Source: Hymenobacter perfusus (GTDB taxonomy: Bacteria > Bacteroidota > Bacteroidia > Cytophagales > Hymenobacteraceae). Taken from it: a stretch of 64,000 nucleotides of DNA. Where the stretch lies: assembly GCF_003944765.1 (NCBI RefSeq), contig NZ_RWIU01000009.1:115590-179589 (forward strand), given 5' to 3'. Numbering within the stretch: the first letter of the stretch is position 1; each line of letters begins with the position of its first letter. The translations under genes were made by a program, and so were the position numbers. The notes beneath the pieces were generated by a model. It was given only the letters and a program-made list of their open reading frames with translations, did not search any database and was not told the DNA's origin. Positions 41,779-49,545 of the stretch are shown in pieces.

Positions 41779-43137
41779 ATGCCCACCGGTACCCTGCTCC
41801 TGATTGACGATGAAGCCCGCCTGCGCCAGCTCTTGGCGCGGGTGCTGGAGCTGGAAGGCTACACCGTGCTGCAGGCCCCCGATGCCAGCCGCGGCCTGGA
41901 GCTGCTGCAGCAGCACGCCCGCGAGGTGCTGGTGGTCATTTCCGACGTGAAGCTGCCCGACGGCCACGGCGTGGACCTGATGCCGCGCTACCGCGCCAAG
42001 GCCCCCGACTGCGAAATCGTGCTGCTCACCGCCTTCGGCACCATCCCCGACGGCGTGCGGGCAATGAAGCAGGGCGCCTTCGACTACCTCACCAAGGGCG
42101 ACTACGAGCAGCAACTGGTAGTGGTGGTGGAGCGCGCCGCCGAAAAAGCCCGTCTGCGCCACCGGGTGGCCGAGCTGGAGCGGCGCATGAGCCAGCGGTT
42201 CAGCTTCGAGAGTATGATTGGCACGGCCCCGGCCCTGCGCCGCGCCCAGGACCTGGCCCGCCAGGTAGCCCCCACCGACAGCACCGTGCTGCTGGAAGGC
42301 CCCACCGGCGCGGGCAAGGAGCTGTTTGCCCAGGCTCTGCACGAGGCCAGCGAGCGGAAAGCCAAGTCGTTTGTGGCCGTGAACTGCTCGGCTTTCCCCA
42401 AGGATTTGCTGGAATCGGAGCTGTTTGGCTACAAGAAGGGCGCGTTTACGGGCGCGCTGGCCGATAAGAAGGGCCTGCTGGAAGAAGCCAGCGGCGGCAC
42501 GCTGTTTCTGGACGAAATCGGGGAGCTGGAGTTGAACGTGCAGGCCAAGTTCCTCCGGGTGCTGGAAACGCGGCAGTTCACCAAGCTCGGCGACACCAAG
42601 CCTACCAGCGTAAACGTGCGCATCGTGGCCGCCACCAACCGCAACCTCAAGCAGGAGGCCGCCGAGGGCCGCTTCCGCCCCGACCTCTACTACCGCCTTT
42701 CCGTCTTCACCCTCAACGTGCCCAGCCTCCGCGACCGGGCTGCCGACGTGCCCGCCCTGGCCGCCCACTTTCTGCAGCACTTCGCGGCCCAGCTGCGCAA
42801 GCGCCTGCCGGGCCTGGAGCCTGAGTGTGTGGAGCTGCTGCAGCGCTACGAGTGGCCCGGCAACGTGCGCGAGCTGAAAAACGTGCTGGAGCGCGCCGCC
42901 ATCCTGGCCCCCGCCGACCAGCCCCTCGCCGCCGGCTACCTCCCCGACGAGTTCCACACCCTGCCCGCCCCCCTCAGCCCCGACGCCGACCCCGCCGATC
43001 AGAGTCTGCGCGCCGTGGAAGCCCGCCACATGCGCCAGGTGCTGCACCAGTGCCAGGGCAACAAAACCGAAGCCGCCCGCCGCCTCGGCATCGGCCTGAC
43101 GACGCTGTACCGGAAGGTGCAGGAGTATGAGCTGTAG
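41779..43137 (+). CDS. Sigma-54-dependent response regulator (NtrC family)
   Basis: 452 aa with the full domain order. The receiver spans residues 1-120 with phospho-acceptor D56 in I-S-D-V-K-L-P. The AAA+ core has Walker A G-P-T-G-A-G-K-E at 174-181, the sigma-54 contact loop G-A-F-T-G-A at 221-226 and Walker B T-L-F-L-D-E-I-G-E at 241-249. The C-terminal Fis-type helix-turn-helix reads N-K-T-E-A-A-R-R-L-G-I-G-L-T-T-L-Y-R-K. It would be phosphorylated by the kinase encoded at 43385 and drive a -24/-12 promoter, plausibly that of the envelope module. Confidence 0.96.
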   Translation: MPTGTLLLIDDEARLRQLLARVLELEGYTVLQAPDASRGLELLQQHAREVLVVISDVKLPDGHGVDLMPRYRAKAPDCEIVLLTAFGTIPDGVRAMKQGAFDYLTKGDYEQQLVVVVERAAEKARLRHRVAELERRMSQRFSFESMIGTAPALRRAQDLARQVAPTDSTVLLEGPTGAGKELFAQALHEASERKAKSFVAVNCSAFPKDLLESELFGYKKGAFTGALADKKGLLEEASGGTLFLDEIGELELNVQAKFLRVLETRQFTKLGDTKPTSVNVRIVAATNRNLKQEAAEGRFRPDLYYRLSVFTLNVPSLRDRAADVPALAAHFLQHFAAQLRKRLPGLEPECVELLQRYEWPGNVRELKNVLERAAILAPADQPLAAGYLPDEFHTLPAPLSPDADPADQSLRAVEARHMRQVLHQCQGNKTEAARRLGIGLTTLYRKVQEYEL

Positions 43138-43152
43138 GGCGTTCAACGATTC

Positions 43153-43360
43153 GCCTCACCCCCCGGCCCCCTCTCCGACAAGGAGAGGGGGAGCCTGACG
43201 TAAGCATATTGCCGGGCTTATCGGAGTGAAGCCGACGCGTAACCCGCACTTCGACTTACACTGCACTAATACCCATCAGATACAATCCAGACTCACCCTA
43301 CCTGACAACAAATCGTCAGGCTCCCGCTCTCCTTTTCGGAGAGGGGGCCGGGGGTGAGGC
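43153..43360. repeat. Intergenic inverted repeat pair, family C
   Basis: Arm 1 (43153-43200) and arm 2 (43314-43360) are inverted. Both carry CCTCACCCCC, GGCCCCCTCTCC and the GGAGAG hairpin, ending in CTGACG. They flank about 110 bp without coding character, in the spacer between regulator and kinase. Confidence 0.88.
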
Positions 43361-43384
43361 GAACCACCAGAACGACCATACCTC

Positions 43385-45163
43385 ATGTCCCTCAAACTCA
43401 AAATCCGCCTGAGCATTGCGCTGATGCTGGTCCTGCTGCTGGGGCTGGGCGGGTACACGTTCTTCAGTTTGCAGCGGCTGGAAGGCGGGGCCCGGGGGAT
43501 GCAGCGGGCCAACTTCCGCTCGGTGGAGTACGGCGAGCAGATGCTGCGGGCCTTGGAAACGCTGCAGGACCAGCCCACGGCCCAGCCGCCGCTGCAGCAA
43601 CTGCGCCGCGCCCTCACCCGCGAGGCCGCCAACATCACTGAGCCCGGCGAGCTGGAGCTGGTGGACACGCTCACCCAGCAGCTGGCCGACTACCAGCGCC
43701 TGGTGGATGACCGCGCCCCGGCCGCCGCCCAGGTGGCCCAGCTGCACCGCCTGCGGGCCTCCACCCACCGCATGATGCTGCTTAACGCCCGCTCCTTCAA
43801 CCGTCAGACCAACCAGGCCGCCGCCACCGCCCGCCACGCCCGGCGCACGGTACTGGCCCTGCTGCTGCTGAGCACGGTGGTGGGCCTGAGCCTGATAGTG
43901 CGCCTGCCCCGAATCGTGTTGCGCCCGTTGCGCCGCCTGCGCGCCGACGTGGAGGACGTGGCCAGTCCCGGCCCGGCCACCCAGGTATCCATTGCTAAAA
44001 ACGACGAGGTGGGGGCCGTAGCCCTGGCCCTGAACCGCGCCTTCGGCTACATGCAGGACCAGCGCAGCGTCACGCGGGCGGCTTTGGCTACGGAGCGCAG
44101 CCGTCTGGAAAGCCTGATTGAGCACCTCGATGAGGGCCTGCTCCTGCTCGACCCCGACCGCACCGTGCTGCTGGCCAATCCCGTGGCCCGGGAGCTGCTG
44201 GGCCGCGAGGCCGCCGCCCTGGTAGGCCGCCGGGCCGAGGACCTGAGTCAGGAAACCGAGCTGCTCAACGCCCTGTTCCGCCCCCTGCTGGCCCAGGAAG
44301 GTCCCCAGGCCGGCACCACGCCCGCCCCCGTCACGCTCACCTTCGCCCGCCCCGACGGCGAAACGGCCTACTACCAGCTCACCCTCAACCACATCGTGAG
44401 CCGCAACCGTGAAACCGGCCGCACCGAGTTTGTGGGTCACATTCTGAGTCTGCGCAACGTATCCGACTTCAAGAAGCTCGACGAGGTGAAATCCAACTAC
44501 CTGGCCACCATTTCGCACGAGCTGAAAACCCCGCTGGCCAGCATCAAGCTCAGCCTGATGCTGCTGCAGGATGAGCGTACGGAGCCGGAGGAGCGCCAGC
44601 GCATTGCCGATGGTATCCGCGACGAAACGCAGCGTCTGCTGGGCATGGTGGGCCAGCTGTTGGCCGTATCCCGGCTGGATGCTGGGGCCGAAATCCAGTT
44701 CGATGTGCAGCCCATTCCGCTGGCCGACATTGTACAGTACGCCATTGAAACCGTGCGCCCCCAGTTGGAGGACCGGGAGCTGCAGCTGCGCCTGGAGCTG
44801 CCTGCTGACCTACCCGCCGCCCGCGCCGACCTGGAAAAGACCACCTGGGTCCTCATCAATCTGCTGGCCAACGCCATCCGCTACTCCCCGCGCGGCGCCG
44901 ACCTGTGCGTGCGGGCCCTGCAGCACGAAGGACAGCTGCAAATTGGCGTAGAGGACTGCGGACCGGGCATCCCGGCAGAATACCACGAGCGAATTTTCCA
45001 GCGCTTTTCAGAAGTACCCAATGCCAGCGGCCACAAAGGGGGCTCGGGGCTCGGGCTGAGCATTTCCCGCGAGTTTATTGAGGCCCAGGGCGGGCGGCTG
45101 TGGGTAGAAAGTGAGCCGGACCGGGGCAGTCGGTTTCTCTTTACGCTGCCATTGGAGGGATGA
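43385..45163 (+). CDS. HAMP-PAS sensor histidine kinase
   Basis: 592 aa. Two transmembrane helices (about residues 10-30 and 155-175) enclose a short helical periplasmic sensor of about 125 residues. HAMP follows (L-R-P-L-R-R-L-R-A-D-V-E-D-V), then a PAS domain (about 240-370), HisKA with A-T-I-S-H-E-L-K-T-P-L-A-S (His 378), and a HATPase with N-L-L-A-N-A-I-R-Y-S and G-S-G-L-G-L-S-I. It is the obvious partner of the sigma-54 activator 248 bp upstream. The short helical sensor is suited to membrane or envelope state sensing, as inferred only from layout. Confidence 0.95.
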   Translation: MSLKLKIRLSIALMLVLLLGLGGYTFFSLQRLEGGARGMQRANFRSVEYGEQMLRALETLQDQPTAQPPLQQLRRALTREAANITEPGELELVDTLTQQLADYQRLVDDRAPAAAQVAQLHRLRASTHRMMLLNARSFNRQTNQAAATARHARRTVLALLLLSTVVGLSLIVRLPRIVLRPLRRLRADVEDVASPGPATQVSIAKNDEVGAVALALNRAFGYMQDQRSVTRAALATERSRLESLIEHLDEGLLLLDPDRTVLLANPVARELLGREAAALVGRRAEDLSQETELLNALFRPLLAQEGPQAGTTPAPVTLTFARPDGETAYYQLTLNHIVSRNRETGRTEFVGHILSLRNVSDFKKLDEVKSNYLATISHELKTPLASIKLSLMLLQDERTEPEERQRIADGIRDETQRLLGMVGQLLAVSRLDAGAEIQFDVQPIPLADIVQYAIETVRPQLEDRELQLRLELPADLPAARADLEKTTWVLINLLANAIRYSPRGADLCVRALQHEGQLQIGVEDCGPGIPAEYHERIFQRFSEVPNASGHKGGSGLGLSISREFIEAQGGRLWVESEPDRGSRFLFTLPLEG

Positions 45164-45434
45164 GGGACGGCTCCGAAGCCGCTTCACCAACAGCGGGTTT
45201 ATCGAGCTGCTGGCCGCTATGTAGAACCTGCTGTTACCCTGCAACCAGACAAAGCCACTGTCACAAGCAGCCATTTTTTGTGCGCTTTGGGCTTGCGTTC
45301 AGCTCCCAAAATTGGTGTATTAGTCGGAGAAACCGGGTTTACGGTGCCGTTTTGGCACTATAAGCAATGTCACAAACAGCTAGTCTGTGGCCTTGAGAAC
45401 GGGGGGAAATAGCGGCACATTTGTCTATCCCTCT

Positions 45435-45460
45435 GGTGCTGCCTCTTCGGGGGCAGCACC
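45435..45460. other. Strong hairpin, possible small RNA element
   Basis: Perfect 9-bp stem GGTGCTGCC / GGCAGCACC around TCTTCGGG. No T run follows closely, so it is not a simple terminator. It lies 27 bp before a second, terminator-like hairpin; together they could form the 3' end of a small RNA. Confidence 0.4.
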
Positions 45461-45486
45461 TATTCCGTCCCCTTTTCCACAACCAA

Positions 45487-45526
45487 AAGCGCAAGCCGAA
45501 GCTCTGTCTTCGGCTTGCGCTTCTTC
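45487..45526. terminator. Terminator-like hairpin
   Basis: Perfect 15-bp stem AAGCGCAAGCCGAAG / CTTCGGCTTGCGCTT with loop CTCTGT and a short T/C tail. It is too far (about 320 bp) from the kinase stop to be a typical terminator for that gene. Confidence 0.7.
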
Positions 45527-45808
45527 CGGGGTACCGGAACGCTGCGAAAGTATATAACCAGCAGGGCACAACGCACCAGAAACGCCGCCGCAGCGCCTTC
45601 TGTCCTGGTTAGCCTACCCTGTTAGGCGGCCCAAAGGATGGTTAGCCGGGCTGGCTTCCTTTGTGCTGGCACCGGCAACAATGAACAGCGCGCGGCCACG
45701 CAACGAACAGCCTCTTCAGGATTACCTCAGGATTAAGTTTTAATCTTACGTACTGAAGTTAGCCGCCGGGCCGCGTGACGGTCTTTCGCACTTATCAACT
45801 CGTTTGCC

Positions 45809-46633
45809 GTGTCATCTTTTTCTCCTTACGCTCTCCGCCGCGCTACTGCTGGCCTGCTGCTCGGCGCGGCCTCCATCCTGCCCCTGACGGCGCAGGTTCA
45901 GCCCGTACCCGCTTCTGCCGATACGCTTCGCAAATACGAAAACCCCGCGGGCATCCCCACGGTGGCGAAGCAGCCCTGGTACAAAGGCAAGCTGGTGAAG
46001 GCCAGCATCGTGCCGGCGCTGCTCATTGGCTACGGCGCGTCCACCATCAATGGCAACGGTTTCTACAGCAGCTACGACGCGCGCCGCGACATTCAGAAGC
46101 AGTTTCCCGGCTTTCATACCAAGGCCGACGACTTTCTGATCCTTGCACCTTACCTGGAGTTGGGCGCGGTGGCGCTGGCCGGCGTGAAGTCGCGCAATGA
46201 CCGGATCAATACGCTGCTGGTCATCGGCAAGTCGGAGCTGATTTTCGGAGCCCTCACCTACGCTCTTAAGAATACAACCAAGGTGCTCCGGCCCGATGGC
46301 AGTACGCGCAACTCCTTCCCTTCCGGCCACACGGCGCAGGCGTTTCTGGCCGCCAGCATTGTGCACACCGAGTTCCGGGACCAAAGCCAGTGGTATGGTG
46401 TGGGGGCTTACACCATTGCTACCAGCGTGGCGGCCCTGCGCATGCTCAACGACCGGCACTGGCAGTCCGACGTGTTTGCCGGGGCCGGTATCGGCATTCT
46501 GTCGGCGCATCTGGGCTATCTTACCCACCGTAACCGCTGGGGCCGCAAGCCCTACCTGAAAGGGGTCAGTGCTTCGCCCATGGCCTGGCCCGGTGGTGCT
46601 ACCGGCCTCACAGTTACCTGGCGGGCTCAGTAG
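45809..46633 (+). CDS. PAP2-family phosphatase
   Basis: 274 aa from GTG 45809; signal-like leader ending at L-T-A-Q. The three phosphatase motifs of the PAP2/acid phosphatase class are visible: K-x6-R-P as K-N-T-T-K-V-L-R-P, S-G-H as N-S-F-P-S-G-H-T-A, and S-R-x5-H-x3-D as R-H/N-D-R-H-W-Q-S-D-V-F-A-G. Its hydrophobic segments suggest a membrane-associated lipid phosphatase (undecaprenyl-PP or phosphatidate type), exact substrate unknown. The exported leader is usual for Bacteroidota members. Confidence 0.9.
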   Translation: MSSFSPYALRRATAGLLLGAASILPLTAQVQPVPASADTLRKYENPAGIPTVAKQPWYKGKLVKASIVPALLIGYGASTINGNGFYSSYDARRDIQKQFPGFHTKADDFLILAPYLELGAVALAGVKSRNDRINTLLVIGKSELIFGALTYALKNTTKVLRPDGSTRNSFPSGHTAQAFLAASIVHTEFRDQSQWYGVGAYTIATSVAALRMLNDRHWQSDVFAGAGIGILSAHLGYLTHRNRWGRKPYLKGVSASPMAWPGGATGLTVTWRAQ

Positions 46634-46669
46634 TTGGGCCTACTTCCTACCGTTTATCATCTGCTGACT

Positions 46670-47083
46670 ATGTGGTGGCTGTACGCGTTGCTTTCCGCCG
46701 TATTTGCGGCCCTCACGGCGGTGCTGGCGAAAGTCGGAATGAAGGGCGTGGACTCCAGTCTGGCCACGGCCGTGCGCACGGTAGTTATCCTGGTGCTGGC
46801 CTGGGCCGTGGTGTATTTCCAGCACGGCCTGGGCGGCCTCGCTCAGCTCACGCGGCAGAACTGGGTGTTTCTGGGCCTGTCGGGGCTGGCTACCGGGCTT
46901 TCGTGGCTGTTTTATTTCCGGGCGCTGCAGCTGGGACCGGTATCGAAGGTAGCGCCGGTAGATAAGCTGAGCGTGGCCCTGGCCATTCTGCTGTCGGTGC
47001 TGTTTCTGGGCGAAAAGCTGACTTGGCAAACCGGCCTGGGCGCGGGCCTGATTCTGGCCGGCACGCTGGTACTGATTCGGTGA
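46670..47083 (+). CDS. Half-size EamA/DMT transporter
   Basis: 137 aa from ATG 46670, with four or five transmembrane helices and the end motif L-F-L-G-E-K-L-T-W-Q-T-G-L-G of one EamA unit. Standard DMT exporters carry two such units in one chain, so this must dimerise. A second half-size EamA gene is convergent with only 10 bp between the stops. Many drug/metabolite exporters of this class efflux amino acids or small metabolites; substrate unknown. Confidence 0.88.
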   Translation: MWWLYALLSAVFAALTAVLAKVGMKGVDSSLATAVRTVVILVLAWAVVYFQHGLGGLAQLTRQNWVFLGLSGLATGLSWLFYFRALQLGPVSKVAPVDKLSVALAILLSVLFLGEKLTWQTGLGAGLILAGTLVLIR

Positions 47084-47093
47084 GGCCGCCAGC

Positions 47094-47522
47094 CTAGTGC
47101 CCTCGGGCCAGCAGGGCAATACCCACCACAATGCTCAACAGCCCCAGCCCCTGCGACCAGCTCAGGGATTCACGCAGCACTACCAAGCCCAGCACAGCCG
47201 TCAGCAGCACCGAGCCGCCCACGATAACCGGCGTACCTACCGACGACGACACGCCCCGGCTGAACACCACGAACGTCAGGATTTCAGCCAGCCCCACGCC
47301 CAGGCCGGCCAGTACGGCCAGCCCCACGCCCTTGCTGCTGAGCTCGAGCGGCTGACCCTTCAGGCGCAGCCACAGCAGCCAGGCTGCCCCCAGGCCGGCG
47401 GCCACCAGCTGCAGAATAACCGCGCCGGCCGCCGCCGAAATGTGGGCCGAAGCCAGCTTGATAAAGAAGTTATAGCCCGCCAGGCACAACGCCGTGAGCA
47501 GGGCCAGCAACAGCCAGTGCAT
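47094..47522 (-). CDS. Half-size EamA/DMT transporter
   Basis: 142 aa with four or five transmembrane helices and the end motif V-L-R-E-S-L-S-W-S-Q-G-L-G-L-L-S-I-V-V-G, aligning with that of the convergent 46670 gene. Internal A-E-I-L-T-F-V-V-F-S-R-G matches the position of Y-F-R-A-L-Q-L-G-P in its partner. It is probably a subunit of the same transporter or an antiparallel homologue. Confidence 0.88.
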   Translation of the reverse strand: MHWLLLALLTALCLAGYNFFIKLASAHISAAAGAVILQLVAAGLGAAWLLWLRLKGQPLELSSKGVGLAVLAGLGVGLAEILTFVVFSRGVSSSVGTPVIVGGSVLLTAVLGLVVLRESLSWSQGLGLLSIVVGIALLARGH

Positions 47523-47525
47523 GGG

Positions 47526-47921
47526 CTACTCGGCGGCTAAACGCGTCAGCAGATCCTGCTGCTGCTGCTGCCACTGCGGGTAGTCGGGCGAGTTGGCCCA
47601 CTCCTCCTGCAACTCCGATTTGCGCACCACGGCTTCCACCGCCTCCACGGCCAGGTCGGCCAAGTCGTCGTCGATTTCCATGCCATTAACGGCCAGCAAC
47701 AAGCCCGGCAGAAAATCGGTGGCCGGATGGCCCAGAATGGCGGCTACAATTTCGGCGGCAGCTAGTGCTTCCGAGGCTTCTGGTAGTTCGAGGTAGTCTT
47801 CGGTTTCGGCAGCCGTGGCCAGGGCCTCGTACAAAATGGCCTCGTTCGGGTCCTGACGGAAATTCTCGGCGAAATCCGCCGCGTCGTCGTTATCGAAGGT
47901 GTGGTAATCCCAGGTTCCCAT
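47526..47921 (-). CDS. DUF4259 family protein
   Basis: 131 aa from ATG 47921. The opening M-G-T-W-D-Y-H-T-F-D-N-D-D-A-A-D-F is the signature of DUF4259, a small acidic cytosolic family of unknown role. It ends in a Gln-rich segment. It lies 3 bp before the start of the EamA gene on the same strand, so the two are probably cotranscribed. Confidence 0.9.
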   Translation of the reverse strand: MGTWDYHTFDNDDAADFAENFRQDPNEAILYEALATAAETEDYLELPEASEALAAAEIVAAILGHPATDFLPGLLLAVNGMEIDDDLADLAVEAVEAVVRKSELQEEWANSPDYPQWQQQQQDLLTRLAAE

Positions 47922-48034
47922 AGTTTGGTGTGGTAGATGTAGTGGTAAGGGGACAGGTGCTATCGGCAGGATGGATACCGCTCCCAACTTTACCTTGTCT
48001 TCGTAATTTCGGTTCTCAACGAAACAACTGCATC

Positions 48035-48400
48035 ATGTGCAGATACGCTTTTCACACGTACAAGGACATCTATGCATGTTTCGGCTGCCGTAAGGGCTTC
48101 AAACGAGTGCGTGAGGGAGACTTGCTGCCCGAAAACATTCACCCCGATAGACAAGCAAAGTGCCCTGATTGTGGCTTAGTGGCGGTAAACCTGGGCAAGG
48201 ATCTGAAGCTTCCCCGAAAATTCCAGACGGAACAATGGGCTGCCATTGAATACCTGTTCAACAACCAATTCAATTTCTTTACCTGCGGGTGTGAAGGTCT
48301 TGGCATTGTACCTCAGAGCCTGGCAGAAGCGTATGAACTGGTTGAAAAACGAGCACATAAATCAGCAGGCGAAGTATTACTCGAAAAGATTACTAGCTGA
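48035..48400 (+). CDS. Small zinc-ribbon-like hypothetical protein
   Basis: 121 aa from ATG 48035. It has C-x2-C pairs in A-C-F-G-C-R-K and K-C-P-D-C-G-L and a further C-G-C, consistent with one or two structural zinc ribbons. There is no signal peptide. The C-terminal half is helical. The base composition is more AT-rich than its neighbours, hinting at later acquisition. Not recognised. Confidence 0.7.
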   Translation: MCRYAFHTYKDIYACFGCRKGFKRVREGDLLPENIHPDRQAKCPDCGLVAVNLGKDLKLPRKFQTEQWAAIEYLFNNQFNFFTCGCEGLGIVPQSLAEAYELVEKRAHKSAGEVLLEKITS

Positions 48401-48421
48401 ACATCACTATCAAAAGGCGTA

Positions 48422-49411
48422 CTACTTAAACTTCTCCTTCAGTAGCTCAATTTCAATGGCCGGGGAAATCTTCTCGTAGAGGATGTGGTAGGCGGCCGAG
48501 GTAATGGGCATGGACACCTGCAGCTTGCGGTTGACCTCGTAGATGCTCTTGACGGCGTAGTAGCCCTCGGCCACCATGTTCATCTCCATCTGCGCCGATT
48601 TCACGGAGTAGCCGCGGCCCACCATGTTACCGAAGGTGCGGTTGCGCGAAAACTGCGAGTAGGCCGTCACCAGCAAGTCGCCCAGGTAGGCCGAGGCCGA
48701 CAGGTCGCGGGGCTGGGGGTTGAGGGCGTGCACGAAGCGGCGCATTTCCTGCACCGCGTTGCTCACCAGCACCGCCTGAAAGTTGTCGCCGTAGCCCAGG
48801 CCGTGGGCAATGCCGCCGGTGAGGGCAATGATGTTCTTCATCACGGCGCAGTACTCAATGCCGTCGAGGTCCTCGGCGGGGTTGGCCTTCACGTAGCGGT
48901 TGCGCAGCAGCACCGCAAACTCCTCCGCCAGCTCCAGATCGGGCGAGCCGATGGTGAGGTAGCTCTGCTTTTCCAGGGCCACTTCCTCGGCGTGACAGGG
49001 GCCGGCCACTACGCCCAGGCGGGCGCGGGGCAAGCGGAACCGCTCGGCCACGTAGTCCGTCACCAGCACGTTTTTGCCCGGAATCATGCCCTTGATGGCC
49101 GAAATCACGCGCTTGTTCTTCAGGTCGTCGCGGCCCAGCTTATCGAGAGTGCTCTGCACGAAGGCGGCGGGCACGGCCAGCACCAGCCAGTCGGCCTCCC
49201 GCACGGCCTCTTCCAGATCGGTAGTGGGGCGCACCCGCTCCAGGTCGTGGGCCACAGAGGACAGGTAGCGGGGGTTGTGGCGGGTGCGCAGCAGGTGCTG
49301 CACATCATCCTTGCTGCGCATCCACCAGTGGACGCGGCTGCCGTTTTCCGAGAGAATCTTGGTCAGCGCGGTGGCCCAGGAGCCGCCGCCGAGCATGGCT
49401 ATTTTTTCCAA
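48422..49411 (-). CDS. gpsA: NAD(P)H-dependent glycerol-3-phosphate dehydrogenase
   Basis: 329 aa. GpsA reduces dihydroxyacetone phosphate to sn-glycerol 3-phosphate for phospholipid synthesis, in the cytosol. The Rossmann loop is I-A-M-L-G-G-G-S-W-A-T-A-L near residue 4. Further blocks: A-V-P-A-A-F-V-Q, I-S-A-I-K-G-M, G-V-V-A-G-P-C-H-A-E-E-V, and the catalytic Lys region E-Y-C-A-V-M-K-N-I-I-A-L-T-G-G-I-A-H-G-L-G-Y-G-D-N. All are expected. It is downstream of the efflux genes but has a terminator between, so it probably has its own promoter. Confidence 0.96.
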   Translation of the reverse strand: MEKIAMLGGGSWATALTKILSENGSRVHWWMRSKDDVQHLLRTRHNPRYLSSVAHDLERVRPTTDLEEAVREADWLVLAVPAAFVQSTLDKLGRDDLKNKRVISAIKGMIPGKNVLVTDYVAERFRLPRARLGVVAGPCHAEEVALEKQSYLTIGSPDLELAEEFAVLLRNRYVKANPAEDLDGIEYCAVMKNIIALTGGIAHGLGYGDNFQAVLVSNAVQEMRRFVHALNPQPRDLSASAYLGDLLVTAYSQFSRNRTFGNMVGRGYSVKSAQMEMNMVAEGYYAVKSIYEVNRKLQVSMPITSAAYHILYEKISPAIEIELLKEKFK

Positions 49412-49464
49412 AGTCGGGAGAATGGGTGGGGAGGGTTCAGACAGGTAATTTTAGCCAAAAAAAA

Positions 49465-49503
49465 CGGAAGGCCGCCCCTGCGTACGGCAAAGGCGGCCTT
49501 CCG
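49465..49503 (-). terminator. Terminator after the efflux adaptor gene
   Basis: CGGAAGGCCGCC / GGCGGCCTTCCG stem with a 15-base loop; on the minus strand it is followed by a run of eight T. It lies 43 bp beyond the adaptor stop and upstream of gpsA. Confidence 0.92.
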
Positions 49504-49545
49504 GCAAGGGTTAGCGGCTCAGTTGTAGCGGCTAACTTCTGAGCA

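Larger units (their letters stand above)
45164..45808. other. Intergenic region with two strong hairpins
   Basis: 645 bp without a supportable protein gene. It holds the two hairpins listed separately. The last 200 bp before the PAP2 gene look like ordinary leader DNA. Confidence 0.5.

Noticed and set aside
41677..43146. 489-codon minus-strand frame opposite the sigma-54 activator
   Set aside because: Antisense shadow with low-complexity composition; the plus frame has all NtrC motifs.
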